DNA of 35,625 nt. It comes from Azohydromonas lata NBRC 102462. GTDB taxonomy: Bacteria > Pseudomonadota > Gammaproteobacteria > Burkholderiales > Burkholderiaceae_C. How positions within the stretch are numbered: the stretch's first letter is position 1; each line of letters begins with the position of its first letter. The stretch spans positions 1 through 35,625 of the forward strand of contig NZ_BCTC01000066.1 of NCBI RefSeq assembly GCF_001571085.1. The letters are read 5' to 3'. Of this stretch, positions 1-11,380 are shown one piece after another. The notes below the pieces were generated by a model. The model made no database searches and was not told where the DNA came from. It saw nothing but the letters and a program-made list of their open reading frames with translations. Position numbers and translations under genes: made by a program.

Positions 1-973
1 GCACGCCCGCGGGCAGCGTGCGGTTGATCTGCTCCATGCGCTGCGCCACGGCCTGCGCCACGGTGCGGCTGTTCTCGCCGATGAGCATGAACACCGTGCC
101 CAGCACCACCTCGCGGCCGTTGTCGGTGGCCGCGCCGGTGCGCAGCTCACGGCCCACCTGGACCTCGGCCACGTCGCGTATGCGCACCGGCGTGCCGCCC
201 ACGCTCGTGAGGATGACGTTGCCGATGTCCTGCATGGAGCCCACCCGGCCGGGCGCGCGTATGAGGTACTGCTCGCCGCGGCGCTCGATGTAGCCGGCGC
301 CCACGTTGGCGTTGTTGCGCTCCAGCGCCGCCACCACGTCGGCCAGCGTCAGGCCGTGCGCCGAGAGCCGCTCGGGGTTGGGCGCCACGTGGTACTCCTT
401 GGCATGGCCGCCTATGGTGTTGATCTCGGTGACGCCGGGCACGGTGCGCAGTTGCGGCTTGATGATCCAGTCCTGGATCTCGCGCAGGTCCGTGGCGCTG
501 TAGGGCGTGCCGTCGGCCTTGCGCGCGTCCTCGCGGGCCTCCACGGTCCACAGGAAGATTTCGCCCAGCCCCGTGGAGATGGGGCCTATGGCCGGGCTCA
601 CGCCGGCGGGCAGCTGCGCGCGCGCGGCGGCCAGCCGCTCGTTGACGAGCTGGCGCGCGAAGTAGATGTCGGTGCCGTCCTTGAAGATGACGGTCACCTG
701 CGACAGCCCGTAGCGCGACAGCGAGCGCGTTTGCTGCAGCCCCGGCAGGCCCGCCATCACGGCCTCCATGGGCCAGCTCACGCGCTGCTCGGTCTCCAGC
801 GGCGAGTAGCCCGGCGCCGCGGTGTTGATCTGCACCTGGACATTGGTGATATCGGGCACGGCGTCTATGGGCAGCCGCTGGTAGTTCCAGGCGCCCAGGG
901 CGGCCATCAGCGCCACCGCCAGCATCACGAACCAGCGCTGCTCGACGGCAAAGCGCAGGATGCGTTCGAACAT
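1..973 (-). CDS. czcA: CzcA/CusA-type heavy-metal RND efflux pump, N-terminal part
   Basis: This is the inner-membrane proton/metal antiporter of a tripartite heavy-metal efflux system; it would drive export of divalent cations such as Co, Zn and Cd through the CzcB adaptor and CzcC channel. About 324 residues are present, starting MFERILRFAVEQRW; the gene continues past the left edge (the family is about 1,040-1,070 residues). The first transmembrane helix (about 14-30) is followed by the family-typical segment LPIDAVPDITNVQVQI and the start of the periplasmic porter domain (TRSLSRYGLSQVTVIF). It begins 16 bp after the czcB stop on the same strand, so it is very probably co-transcribed with czcICB. 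Metal specificity cannot be decided, because the transmembrane helix with the diagnostic acidic residues lies outside the window. Confidence 0.93.
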   Translation of the reverse strand, partial: MFERILRFAVEQRWFVMLAVALMAALGAWNYQRLPIDAVPDITNVQVQINTAAPGYSPLETEQRVSWPMEAVMAGLPGLQQTRSLSRYGLSQVTVIFKDGTDIYFARQLVNERLAAARAQLPAGVSPAIGPISTGLGEIFLWTVEAREDARKADGTPYSATDLREIQDWIIKPQLRTVPGVTEINTIGGHAKEYHVAPNPERLSAHGLTLADVVAALERNNANVGAGYIERRGEQYLIRAPGRVGSMQDIGNVILTSVGGTPVRIRDVAEVQVGRELRTGAATDNGREVVLGTVFMLIGENSRTVAQAVAQRMEQINRTLPAGV

Positions 974-989
974 GGGTCGTCCTCCTGCT

Positions 990-2369
990 TCAGTGCGTGT
1001 GGGTGGCCGAGCCCTTGCCGGCCTCGGATTTCAGGACGAAGCTGCCCGCCGCCGCGTAGGGCGCGCCGGCGGGCAGCCCGCGCAGCACCTCCACGCGCTG
1101 CCCGTCGCTGCGGCCCAGCTCCACGGGGCGCGGCACGAAGCCGCCGGCCACCTGCTCGAACACCACGGGCTTGTCGCCGAGCTGCTGCACGGCGGCGGCG
1201 GCCACCGTCACCGGCGCCCCCGCCTCGCCCGTGACCACCTCCACCGTCACGAACAGCCCCGGGCGCCACGCGCCTTGCGGGTTGGCGAGCGAGACGCGCG
1301 CCTTGGCCGTGCGCGTGAGCTCGCCCAGCAGCGAGCCCACGTAGGCCACCGTGCCGGTGGCGGCCTCGTCGAAGGCGCTGGAGCGCACCGTGACGCGGGC
1401 GCCCACGCGCACGTGCCTGAGGTCCTGCGCCGCAACGTCCACCTCGGCCCAAACGCTGCGCAGGTCCGACAGCGTGAAGACGCTGGCGTCCTCCTTCACG
1501 GCCTCGCCCAGCGCCAGGTGCTTCTCGACGATGGTGCCGTCGAACGGCGCGCGCAGCTCGAAGCGGTTGAGCGCGCCACCACCCCCGCCGCCCGTGCCGG
1601 CCCCCAGGGCCTGCAGCTTCTGGTGAGCATTGGCCAGCGCGATCTCGGCTTCGCGCAACGCCTGCTCGGCCTGCAGCACGTCCTGCTGCGGCGAGATCTT
1701 TTCCTGCCACAGCCGCTGCTCGCGTTCGAAGGTCGTGCGCGCCAGGGCCTGGCGCCGTTGCGCGGCCTGCAGCTCGCTGCGCAGCTCCGACACCGCCGCG
1801 CTGCTGATGACGGCCAGCACCTGGCCGCGGCGCACGGCCTGGCCCAGGTCGGCGGACACGCTGTCCACCACGCCGGCCACGCGCGGGACGACGTGGGCCG
1901 TGCGGTCCTCGTTGAAGCGGATCTGCCCGGGCAGCTGCAGCGTGGTGCGTATGGGGGCGGCGGCCGCCTTCTCCACGGCGATGCCCGCGGCCTGCACCTG
2001 CTCGGCCGTCATCGCCAGGCGGCCTGCCGGCTGGCCCGCCGCGGCCGCGGCCGCGCCGCCCGCCGAGCCGGCCTGGCCCGCGGGCTTCTCCTGCGCCTGG
2101 TTGCCGTGGCCGTGCCGGTCTTCGTGCTCGTCCTTGTGCTCGTCTTCGTGGTCCTGGCCCGCGGCGTCCGGCTTGCCGGCCTCGTGTTCGCCGTGGTCGT
2201 TGTGTTCGTCGTGGTCCGCATGGCCGGCGCCATGCTCATCGCCGTGCCCGGCGGCCGGCGTGGCCGCGGGCGTGTGCAGGATGGCGGCGCTGCCCAGCAG
2301 GCCGGCGGCAACCAGTGCCGCGACCGCGGCCCACTGCTTGCGGCCGGCGGGGGTCTTGGGGGTCTTCAT
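990..2369 (-). CDS. czcB: CzcB-like periplasmic adaptor subunit of the RND efflux pump
   Basis: This is a membrane-fusion protein that bridges the CzcA pump and the CzcC outer-membrane channel. I take the start at MKTPKTPAGRKQW (459 aa); the frame is open 32 codons further upstream, but that stretch is proline-rich antisense of the czcC end. A membrane anchor or uncleaved signal lies at residues 12-30. It is followed by a strongly His/Asp/Glu-rich segment (about 40-90, with many HGDEH, HDEH and HEDEH units), as in metal-binding CzcB proteins. The alpha-helical hairpin (about 200-270) and the beta-barrel/lipoyl-like parts (RFNEDRTAHVVPRVAG and RAPFDGTIVEKHLALGE) follow in the usual order. It lies 13 bp after czcC and 16 bp before czcA. 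The identification is secure for the family; calling it CzcB rather than CusB or CnrB rests on the His-rich segment and the neighbouring czcI. Confidence 0.93.
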   Translation of the reverse strand: MKTPKTPAGRKQWAAVAALVAAGLLGSAAILHTPAATPAAGHGDEHGAGHADHDEHNDHGEHEAGKPDAAGQDHEDEHKDEHEDRHGHGNQAQEKPAGQAGSAGGAAAAAAGQPAGRLAMTAEQVQAAGIAVEKAAAAPIRTTLQLPGQIRFNEDRTAHVVPRVAGVVDSVSADLGQAVRRGQVLAVISSAAVSELRSELQAAQRRQALARTTFEREQRLWQEKISPQQDVLQAEQALREAEIALANAHQKLQALGAGTGGGGGGALNRFELRAPFDGTIVEKHLALGEAVKEDASVFTLSDLRSVWAEVDVAAQDLRHVRVGARVTVRSSAFDEAATGTVAYVGSLLGELTRTAKARVSLANPQGAWRPGLFVTVEVVTGEAGAPVTVAAAAVQQLGDKPVVFEQVAGGFVPRPVELGRSDGQRVEVLRGLPAGAPYAAAGSFVLKSEAGKGSATHTH

Positions 2370-2382
2370 GAAGGAATGCCTC

Positions 2383-3687
2383 TCAGCGCCCGGCCGCGGC
2401 CGGGTCGGTGTGTGGGTCGGTGGACGGGTCGTCGCCCAAGGCGCGGTCGATGTCGGCGGCGGCAAGATGGGCCTGTGCGATGGCGCGCAGGTACTGCGTG
2501 CGCGACAGCAGCAGCGTGCGTTGGGCGTCGAGCACGTCCAGGAAGCCGAACTTGCCCAGCTCGTAGCCCTTGGTGGTGGCCTCGAACACGCTTTGCGCGC
2601 CGGGCAGCACCTCGCCGTGCAGCGTGCGCGCCTCGGTGACGGCGGCCTGCAGCCGCTCGTGGGCGCGCGCCACCTCCGCGCGCAGGCGCAGCGTGGCGGC
2701 CTCGGCTTCGAAGCGGGCCTGGTCCTGGCGGCGCAGCGCCTCCAGCTCCGCGCCGCGCCAGGCGTCAGCCACCGGCAGCGGCACGGACAGCGTCAGCAGC
2801 GCCTGGGTGCGGCCCAGCTCCTCGCTGTGCTTGGCCCCCACGCCCACGGTCACGTCCGGCACGCGCCGCGTGCGCTCCACCCGCGCCAGCGCGCCCAGCC
2901 GCTCCACGTCGAGCCGGGCCACGCGCAGCGCGGGCGCCTGCTCCACGCGGGCGAGCAGCGCTTCCCGCGGCGGCAAGGGCGGCGGCGCGATATCGCCCGC
3001 CACCGCCTGCACGGCCGCATCGGCGCCCAGCAGCGCCTGCAGGCCCTGCAGCGCCGCGCGCAGCTCGCCGCGCGCCTGGGCCAGCTCGACGGCCACGCCC
3101 GCCTGTGCCACGCGGGCGCGCGTCTCCTCGATGGGCGAGACCTTGCCGGCCGTCACCCGCCGCTGCGCCGCCTCGCTGCCGCCGCGCGCCAGCTCCAGTG
3201 CGGCTTGGGCCAGCCGCACGCGCTCCTGCGCCACCAGGGCTTCGGCGAAGGCCGCCGTGACCTCGGCGCGAAGCTGGCCGCGGCGCAGCGCCTGGCGCGC
3301 CAGCGCCACGTCGAGGCCGCGCCCGGCGGCCTCCAGCCGCGCCTGCCGCTTGCCGCCCAGCTCGATGGGCTGCGCCAGCCGCAGCGTGGTGGAGCGGGTC
3401 TCGCGCCGGGTGTCTTCCAGCTCGCCTTCGGCCAGCGCGGCGGGGCGGGCCCCGGCCACGAGCAGCGCGGCCTGCGTGGCCTGCACCTCGCTGCGCGCGG
3501 CCGCGAGATCGGGGTAGTGCGCCAGCGCCAGCGCCAGCGCCTGGTCCAGCGTCAGCGCCGGCGTTGTGGCCGCAACGGTGCCGGCCGCGGCCGGCGTGGC
3601 CTGGCGCGCGGCATCGGCCCCGCTTTCGGCCAGGCAGGGCAAAGTCATGCATGCCGCCAGCAGTGGCGGCAGCCAAAGGTATCTCAT
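2383..3687 (-). CDS. czcC: CzcC-like TolC-family outer-membrane efflux protein
   Basis: This is the outer-membrane channel of the metal efflux complex. It has 434 residues with a signal peptide (MRYLWLPPLLAACMTLPCLA) and two repeats of the OEP domain rich in long Ala/Gln/Glu coiled coils. Characteristic segments include LTLDQALALALAHYPDLAAARSE-type residues near position 47, PIELGGKRQARLE near 120 and YELGKFGFLDVLDAQRT near 380. An ATG with a GGAG Shine-Dalgarno sequence about 8 nt upstream fixes the start. It ends 13 bp before czcB. Its order between czcI and czcB matches the czcICBA arrangement known from Cupriavidus metallidurans. Confidence 0.92.
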   Translation of the reverse strand: MRYLWLPPLLAACMTLPCLAESGADAARQATPAAAGTVAATTPALTLDQALALALAHYPDLAAARSEVQATQAALLVAGARPAALAEGELEDTRRETRSTTLRLAQPIELGGKRQARLEAAGRGLDVALARQALRRGQLRAEVTAAFAEALVAQERVRLAQAALELARGGSEAAQRRVTAGKVSPIEETRARVAQAGVAVELAQARGELRAALQGLQALLGADAAVQAVAGDIAPPPLPPREALLARVEQAPALRVARLDVERLGALARVERTRRVPDVTVGVGAKHSEELGRTQALLTLSVPLPVADAWRGAELEALRRQDQARFEAEAATLRLRAEVARAHERLQAAVTEARTLHGEVLPGAQSVFEATTKGYELGKFGFLDVLDAQRTLLLSRTQYLRAIAQAHLAAADIDRALGDDPSTDPHTDPAAAGR

Positions 3688-3782
3688 CGGATGCTCCGCT
3701 AGTTGATCAGGTCAACGAGGCAGATCCGGCGAGTCGTCTGGGCTCAGGAAAACAAAGGGTGCAAAGGGACGCGCTCGCCGGA

Positions 3783-4139
3783 TCAGGCGGGGCGTCGGTC
3801 GGGCCGCTCCGGCAGCGCCGGGACGTGGGATGGCGGCAGCGCGTCGTGGCGGGCCACGCGCGGCGGCAGCGTGGGTGGCGCCAGGGCCGGCGCATCGCCC
3901 AGCAGCGTTTGCGCATGGCCCAGGTGGCAGATGCCGCAATCGTTGTCCGCCGTCAGCGGCGACTTCTTGCCGCCATGGCCGTCCTTGGCCTGGGCAGCGC
4001 CCTGGTCATGGTGCTGGTGCTCGTGGTGGCCGAAGTGCCCGGCCTGCACCTTCTCGTGCTGGCAGTACGCCGCCACCGCAGCCCAGGAGAGCTGCAGCGG
4101 CAGGAGTGCCAGGAGAAGGACGAGGAGCCAGCGGCGCAT
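3783..4139 (-). CDS. czcI: CzcI-like small periplasmic metal-resistance protein
   Basis: This is a 118-residue exported protein starting [20 protein letters not shown], a clear signal peptide. The mature part carries AAYCQHEK, then the His cluster [10 protein letters not shown], then [11 protein letters not shown], and ends in a proline/arginine-rich tail. The combination of YCQHEK, a His-rich stretch and DxDCGxCH matches CzcI, the small protein encoded first in the czcICBA operon and implicated in tuning its expression. The His and Cys residues would bind metal in the periplasm, although its molecular role is poorly defined in the family. It lies 44 bp after the hybrid kinase gene and 95 bp before czcC, on the same strand. 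Confidence 0.85.
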   Translation of the reverse strand: MRRWLLVLLLALLPLQLSWAAVAAYCQHEKVQAGHFGHHEHQHHDQGAAQAKDGHGGKKSPLTADNDCGICHLGHAQTLLGDAPALAPPTLPPRVARHDALPPSHVPALPERPDRRPA

Positions 4140-4183
4140 GTCCGCAAGTTTACCTTCCAGGCAGGCCCGGCTCCGGGCAGGCT

Positions 4184-7393
<3,210 letters not shown>

Positions 7394-7808
7394 CTTGCCT
7401 CCAATAACTTCCTGATCTCGGCTTCGGTCTGTGCGGCTGGAATGGGCGGGGCCGTACAAAGGAGGGTGCGCAGCGCTTTGAGCGCAGGCCTTCCGGCCAA
7501 GAATATATTGACTATGGCCTGGCTTTGTGATCAGGTTGTCAACAGTGGGCTTGATTTTTTATTCGCAAGCCGGGAAGTTGCGGATAAATTTATGCCGTCA
7601 TCGCAAAACTTTATTTCAGAGGCGGCAGCCTGGATGCCGGCTGCGCGGTTTCATCCGTGCCGAAGAATATGTCGAGAATTGTCCTCGAATTATGCATGGA
7701 CGGTGCGGGGAATTCTCTGAAAAACAAAAAGCGAATGGCGCACCCAGCGCGTGCGCCATTCGCAAAATACTGGCATTCAAATGCCGCCAGCGGCGGCAAA
7801 GCCCGGCC
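7394..7808. other. Intergenic region between the hybrid kinase and gapN
   Basis: This 415-bp gap is relatively AT-rich around 7500-7620 and should carry the promoter of the kinase gene. A TTGACA hexamer is readable on the minus strand at 7542-7537, but no well-spaced -10 element follows it. The only convincing element is the gapN terminator at 7731-7763. Open frames here have no family features and poor codon character, and I do not call a gene. Confidence 0.5.
7731..7763 (-). terminator. Rho-independent terminator of the zwf-gapN unit
   Basis: A perfect 13-bp inverted repeat (7731-7743 and 7751-7763) with a 7-nt loop lies 46 bp past the gapN stop. On the minus strand the stem is followed by TTTTTGTTTTT. 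This is a textbook intrinsic terminator for minus-strand transcription. Confidence 0.85.
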
Positions 7809-9434
7809 TCAGAACAAGAAGTCCGTGTGGACGAAGCGCGAATGGTGCTGCGCGGCAATGGCGTTGAGCAGCCGCGTGTTGGCCTCGGTCTGGCGGGCGG
7901 CCACCATGGAGCGTATGGAGAAGGCGCGCAGCGCGTCGGTGACGGAGAGCGTGCCCTCGGCCGAGTCCTTGCGGCCGGCAAACGGGAACATGTCCGGCCC
8001 GCGCTGGCATTGCGAGTTGAGGTTGACGCGGCAGACCTGGTTGACCAGCGGGTCGATGAGCGCGCCCAACTGCGCCGGGTCCTGGCCGAAGAGGCTGACC
8101 TGCTGCCCGTGCTCGGACGTCACCACGTACTGCAGCGCCTCCTCGACGTCCTCGAAGTCCGCCACCGGCACCAGCGGGCCGAATTGCTCCTCGCGGTAGA
8201 GCTGCATGCCTTCGCGCACCGGGTACACCAGCGCCGGGCGGTACAGCGTCACGCAGGAGTCGCCCCCGCCGTCGTTGAGCACCCGCGCGCCGCGGGATTG
8301 CGCGTCGCGCAGCGCCTCGTCCATGTAGGCCGTGCGGTGCGGGCCGGGCAGCGGCGTGATCTGCACGCCGTCCTCCCAGGGCATGCCCAGCTTGAGCGCG
8401 GCGATGGCCTCGCCCATGCGCTGCAGGAAGGGCTTCACGATGGAGCGGTGCACCAGCAGCATCTTCAGCGCCGTGCAGCGCTGGCCGTTGAAGGACAGGG
8501 CGCCGGCCACGCATTCGCGCACGGCCAGGTCCAGGTCCGCGTCGGCGAGGACGATGGCGGCGTTCTTGGCGTCCAGGCCCAGCACCGCGCGCAGCCGGTG
8601 CGACTTGGGGTGCTGCTTCTTGAGGTGGTCCGCGATGCGGCTGGAGCCTATGAGCGCCAGCACGTTGACCTGCCCCGAGGCCAGCAGCCGCGGCACCACC
8701 AGCGAGCCCGGCGCGTAGATGGTGTTGACCACCCCCGGCGGAAAGGCGCTGCGCAAGGCCTCCAGCAGCGGCGCGAACAGCAGCGTGCCGTACTGCGGCG
8801 GCTTGAACACCACCGTGTTGCCCATGAGCAGCGCCGGGATCAGCGTGGCGAAGGTTTCGTTGAGCGGGTAGTTGTAGGGCCCCATGCACAGCACCACGCC
8901 CAGCGGGGTGCGGCGTATCTGGCCGGCGAAGCCTTCGGCCTGCGCGAAGCGCGAGGCGTCGTTGTCCAGCGCCTTGAGCGCGGCGATGGTGGCCTCGATG
9001 TACTCCAGCGTGCGGTCGAACTCCTTGCGCGAGTCGGCCAGGCTCTTGCCGATCTCCCACATGATCAGCCGCACCACGGTGTCGCGCTGCGCGGCCATCT
9101 GGCGGGTGAAGTCCTGCATGCAGGCGATGCGCTGGGCCGTGCTCATGGTGGGCCAGGCGCCGCGGCCGTGGTCCCAGGCGCGCACGGCGGCGGCCAGCGC
9201 CTGGTCGCTGTGCTCCACGCCCATCACGGGCACGCTGCCGATGTCCATCTGCCGCACGCTGCCGTCGGCATGGCGCACGCAGATGGGCGAGAGCACGGTG
9301 CGGCATTCGCCGTCCCAGGTGACCAGCTCGCCGTCCAGCACCGAGACGCGCTGGTGCAGCGGCTCGCGCAGGCGGTGGGCCTCGGGGATCTGGTCCGCGG
9401 TGGGGAAAAGCTGTTTCAGGCTGTGGTGGTCCAT
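7809..9434 (-). CDS. gapN: NADP-dependent non-phosphorylating glyceraldehyde-3-phosphate dehydrogenase
   Basis: This is a 541-residue aldehyde dehydrogenase superfamily enzyme of the GapN group, which would oxidise glyceraldehyde-3-phosphate directly to 3-phosphoglycerate, making NADPH instead of ATP. Visible motifs are MGPYNYPLNET (185-195), the cofactor-binding segment NTVVFKPPQYG (206-216) and the nucleophile Cys320 in FNGQRCTALK, which matches GapN rather than generic ALDHs. The usual general-base motif LELGGK appears as LGLDAKN (285-291). The C-terminus has the expected QRGPDMFPFAGRKDS segment. The gene is 118 bp downstream of zwf on the same strand, has no operator of its own in that gap, and is followed by a strong terminator. 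The two are therefore probably one transcript feeding the lower glycolytic/Entner-Doudoroff branch. Confidence 0.85.
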   Translation of the reverse strand: MDHHSLKQLFPTADQIPEAHRLREPLHQRVSVLDGELVTWDGECRTVLSPICVRHADGSVRQMDIGSVPVMGVEHSDQALAAAVRAWDHGRGAWPTMSTAQRIACMQDFTRQMAAQRDTVVRLIMWEIGKSLADSRKEFDRTLEYIEATIAALKALDNDASRFAQAEGFAGQIRRTPLGVVLCMGPYNYPLNETFATLIPALLMGNTVVFKPPQYGTLLFAPLLEALRSAFPPGVVNTIYAPGSLVVPRLLASGQVNVLALIGSSRIADHLKKQHPKSHRLRAVLGLDAKNAAIVLADADLDLAVRECVAGALSFNGQRCTALKMLLVHRSIVKPFLQRMGEAIAALKLGMPWEDGVQITPLPGPHRTAYMDEALRDAQSRGARVLNDGGGDSCVTLYRPALVYPVREGMQLYREEQFGPLVPVADFEDVEEALQYVVTSEHGQQVSLFGQDPAQLGALIDPLVNQVCRVNLNSQCQRGPDMFPFAGRKDSAEGTLSVTDALRAFSIRSMVAARQTEANTRLLNAIAAQHHSRFVHTDFLF

Positions 9435-9552
9435 GGAGGGAGGAGGGGGTGTCCGCGCAAGTGAAAAAGCCAGGACGCACGCCGCGGACGCGGGCGCCTT
9501 GCGGCGGCAGGCGTGCCGCGCAGGGGAATTCAGGCCGCGGGCCGGCAGCCGC

Positions 9553-11034
9553 TCACTGCTCCTCGGCCCAAGTGAAACCGTCGCGGGCCACCAGGGCGCT
9601 GGCCGCTGCCGGGCCCCAGCTGCCGGCGGCGTAGGGGCGGGGGCCCAGGCCGGCGGCGTCGTCCTCGCGCCAGGCCTGCAGCACGGGCTCCACCCAGCGC
9701 CAGGCCTCTTCCTGCTCGTCGTTGCGCACGAACAGGTTCAGGCGGCCGTGTATGGCCTCCAGCAGCAGCCGCTCGTAGGCGCCCACGCGGTCCTCGGCGA
9801 AGGCGTGGTCGAAGTCCAGGTCCAGGCTCACGGGCGCCAGCGCCTGCGTCCCGGTGGGGCCCTGGGCCGCGAGAAGGTGCAGCTCCAGCCCGTCGGCGGG
9901 CTGCAGCTTGATCACCAGCCGGTTGGCCGGGTGCGGGCCCGCGAAGATCGGGTGCGGCACGGCGCGGAAGTTCACGACGATGCAGGCCGTGCCCGCCGCC
10001 AGCCGCTTGCCCGTGCGCAGGTAGAAAGGCACGCCGGCCCAGCGCCAGTTGCACACCTCGGTGCGCAGCGCCACGAAGGTCTCGCAGCGGCTGCCCGCGG
10101 GCACGTTGCGCTCCTCCAGGTAGCCCGGCACGGCACGGCCCTCGCACACGCCGGCGCGGTACTGGCCGCGCACCACGTCGCGCCGCGCGCTGGCGGCGTC
10201 GAAGGGCTTCAAGGCCTGCAGCACCTTGAGCTTTTCGTTGCGTATGGCATTGGCATGGGCGGACGCGGGCGGCTCCATGGCGATCATGGTGAGCAACTGC
10301 AGCGCATGGTTCTGGACCATGTCGCGCAGCGCGCCGGTGCGGTCGTAGAAGTCGCCGCGCGTGCCCACGCCCAGGGACTCGGCCAGCGTGATCTCTATGC
10401 TGGCAATGCTGTCGCGACGCCACAGCGGCTCGAAGAGCGCGTTGCCAAAGCGCAGCGCGGTGAGGTTCTGCACCGCGGACTTGCCCAGGTAGTGGTCTAT
10501 GCGCAGCGCCTGCGACTCGCCGAACACGGCCCCCACGGCGCGGTTGATGGCGCGCGCGCTCTCCAGGTCGTGCCCAAGCGGCTTTTCGAGCACCACGCGC
10601 ACCTCCGGTCCGTTGAGCCCCATGGCGCCCAACTGCCGGCAAACCTGCGGGAACAGGTGCGGGCTGGTGGCCAGGTAGAAGACCACCGCCTCGGCCGGGC
10701 CGTCGGCGCGGCCCTCCTGCGCCGCGGGCTCCTTGAGCCAGCGCCGCAGCGCGGGGTAGTGGGCGTCCTGAGCCAGGTCCACCTGCAGGTAGTGCACTTG
10801 GGCGGTGAAGGCGGCCAGGGCCTCGGCCGTTGGGCGCGTCGGACCCGACAAGTCCTGGAAGCGCTGCTGCAGCCACACGCGGTAGGCCGCGCTGTCCATG
10901 TCCTCGCGCGACACCGCCAGGATGCGCCCGCCTGCCGGCAGCGTGCCGTGGCGCCAGGCCTGGAACAGGGCCGGCATGAGCTTGCGCCAGGCCAGGTCGC
11001 CGGTGCCGCCGATGAGGACAAGGTCGAAGGACAT
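9553..11034 (-). CDS. zwf: Glucose-6-phosphate 1-dehydrogenase
   Basis: Zwf oxidises glucose-6-phosphate to 6-phosphogluconolactone, the entry to the Entner-Doudoroff and oxidative pentose phosphate routes. The protein has 493 residues, the usual bacterial length. The Rossmann motif is GGTGDLAWRKLMP (9-21); the more common form is GASGDL. EKPLGHD (150-156) and the substrate-binding IDHYLGK (179-185) are intact. The start is the ATG at 11034, preceded by GGAG; a longer open frame upstream runs through the operator region and is not used. The gene heads the zwf-gapN unit and carries an AAAGCGCTTT palindrome about 90 bp upstream of its start, which points to control by the adjacent AglR-like repressor. 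Confidence 0.95.
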   Translation of the reverse strand: MSFDLVLIGGTGDLAWRKLMPALFQAWRHGTLPAGGRILAVSREDMDSAAYRVWLQQRFQDLSGPTRPTAEALAAFTAQVHYLQVDLAQDAHYPALRRWLKEPAAQEGRADGPAEAVVFYLATSPHLFPQVCRQLGAMGLNGPEVRVVLEKPLGHDLESARAINRAVGAVFGESQALRIDHYLGKSAVQNLTALRFGNALFEPLWRRDSIASIEITLAESLGVGTRGDFYDRTGALRDMVQNHALQLLTMIAMEPPASAHANAIRNEKLKVLQALKPFDAASARRDVVRGQYRAGVCEGRAVPGYLEERNVPAGSRCETFVALRTEVCNWRWAGVPFYLRTGKRLAAGTACIVVNFRAVPHPIFAGPHPANRLVIKLQPADGLELHLLAAQGPTGTQALAPVSLDLDFDHAFAEDRVGAYERLLLEAIHGRLNLFVRNDEQEEAWRWVEPVLQAWREDDAAGLGPRPYAAGSWGPAAASALVARDGFTWAEEQ

Positions 11035-11380
11035 GGAATCTCCAGGTGACGTGGTCTTTTGGCAGGCGCAGTCCGCGCGGCGCGCCTTGAAAGCCACGCC
11101 GCCAGGGCGCCCGCCATCATCCAAAGCGCTTTCGAATGGGCGTCATGCTGGGGCCCGCAGCGCCATCGCGCCAGCGGGTTTTCCATTAATCAATCAGCTT
11201 GAGTTATTTACTGGTCTCACCGAAACTGGTGTTCAGGCCCGTGTGGGCCTTCAGGAAGTCGGCATGAATGACACCGAAGCGCTGGTAAAGGCCGCCTTGC
11301 AGCGGTGCGGGCATGCGCCGGCCGGGCGCAAGGACCGTGTGTCGACGGCCTGGGCCCGCTGCGGGGCTGGCGGGCCGGAT
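11035..11380. other. zwf upstream region (aglR-zwf gap)
   Basis: This 346-bp gap lies between two minus-strand genes. It contains one LacI-type operator (11123-11132) and an AT-richer patch near 11185-11215 that is a plausible promoter area for zwf. I could not assign -35 and -10 boxes with confidence, and I see no gene in it. Confidence 0.5.
11123..11132. promoter_or_regulatory. Predicted AglR operator upstream of zwf
   Basis: This is a perfect AAAGCGCTTT palindrome within CCAAAGCGCTTTCG, 89 bp before the zwf start. It is the same sequence as the sites before aglR/pyk, aglE and the porin gene. The CG-centred palindrome is the standard shape of LacI-family operators. Confidence 0.75.

Noticed and set aside
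7471-7485. CAGCGCTTTGAGC near the kinase promoter, resembling the AglR operator
   Set aside because: The left AAA half is absent (CAGCGCTTTG), and the surrounding palindrome is a different one (GCGCT-TTG-AGCGC). The neighbouring gene has no link to sugar use.
7442-7720. Open frames of 60-120 codons in the kinase-gapN gap
   Set aside because: They have no ribosome site of note, no domain-like sequence and no conserved motif that I recognise; the region is better explained as promoter plus terminator.
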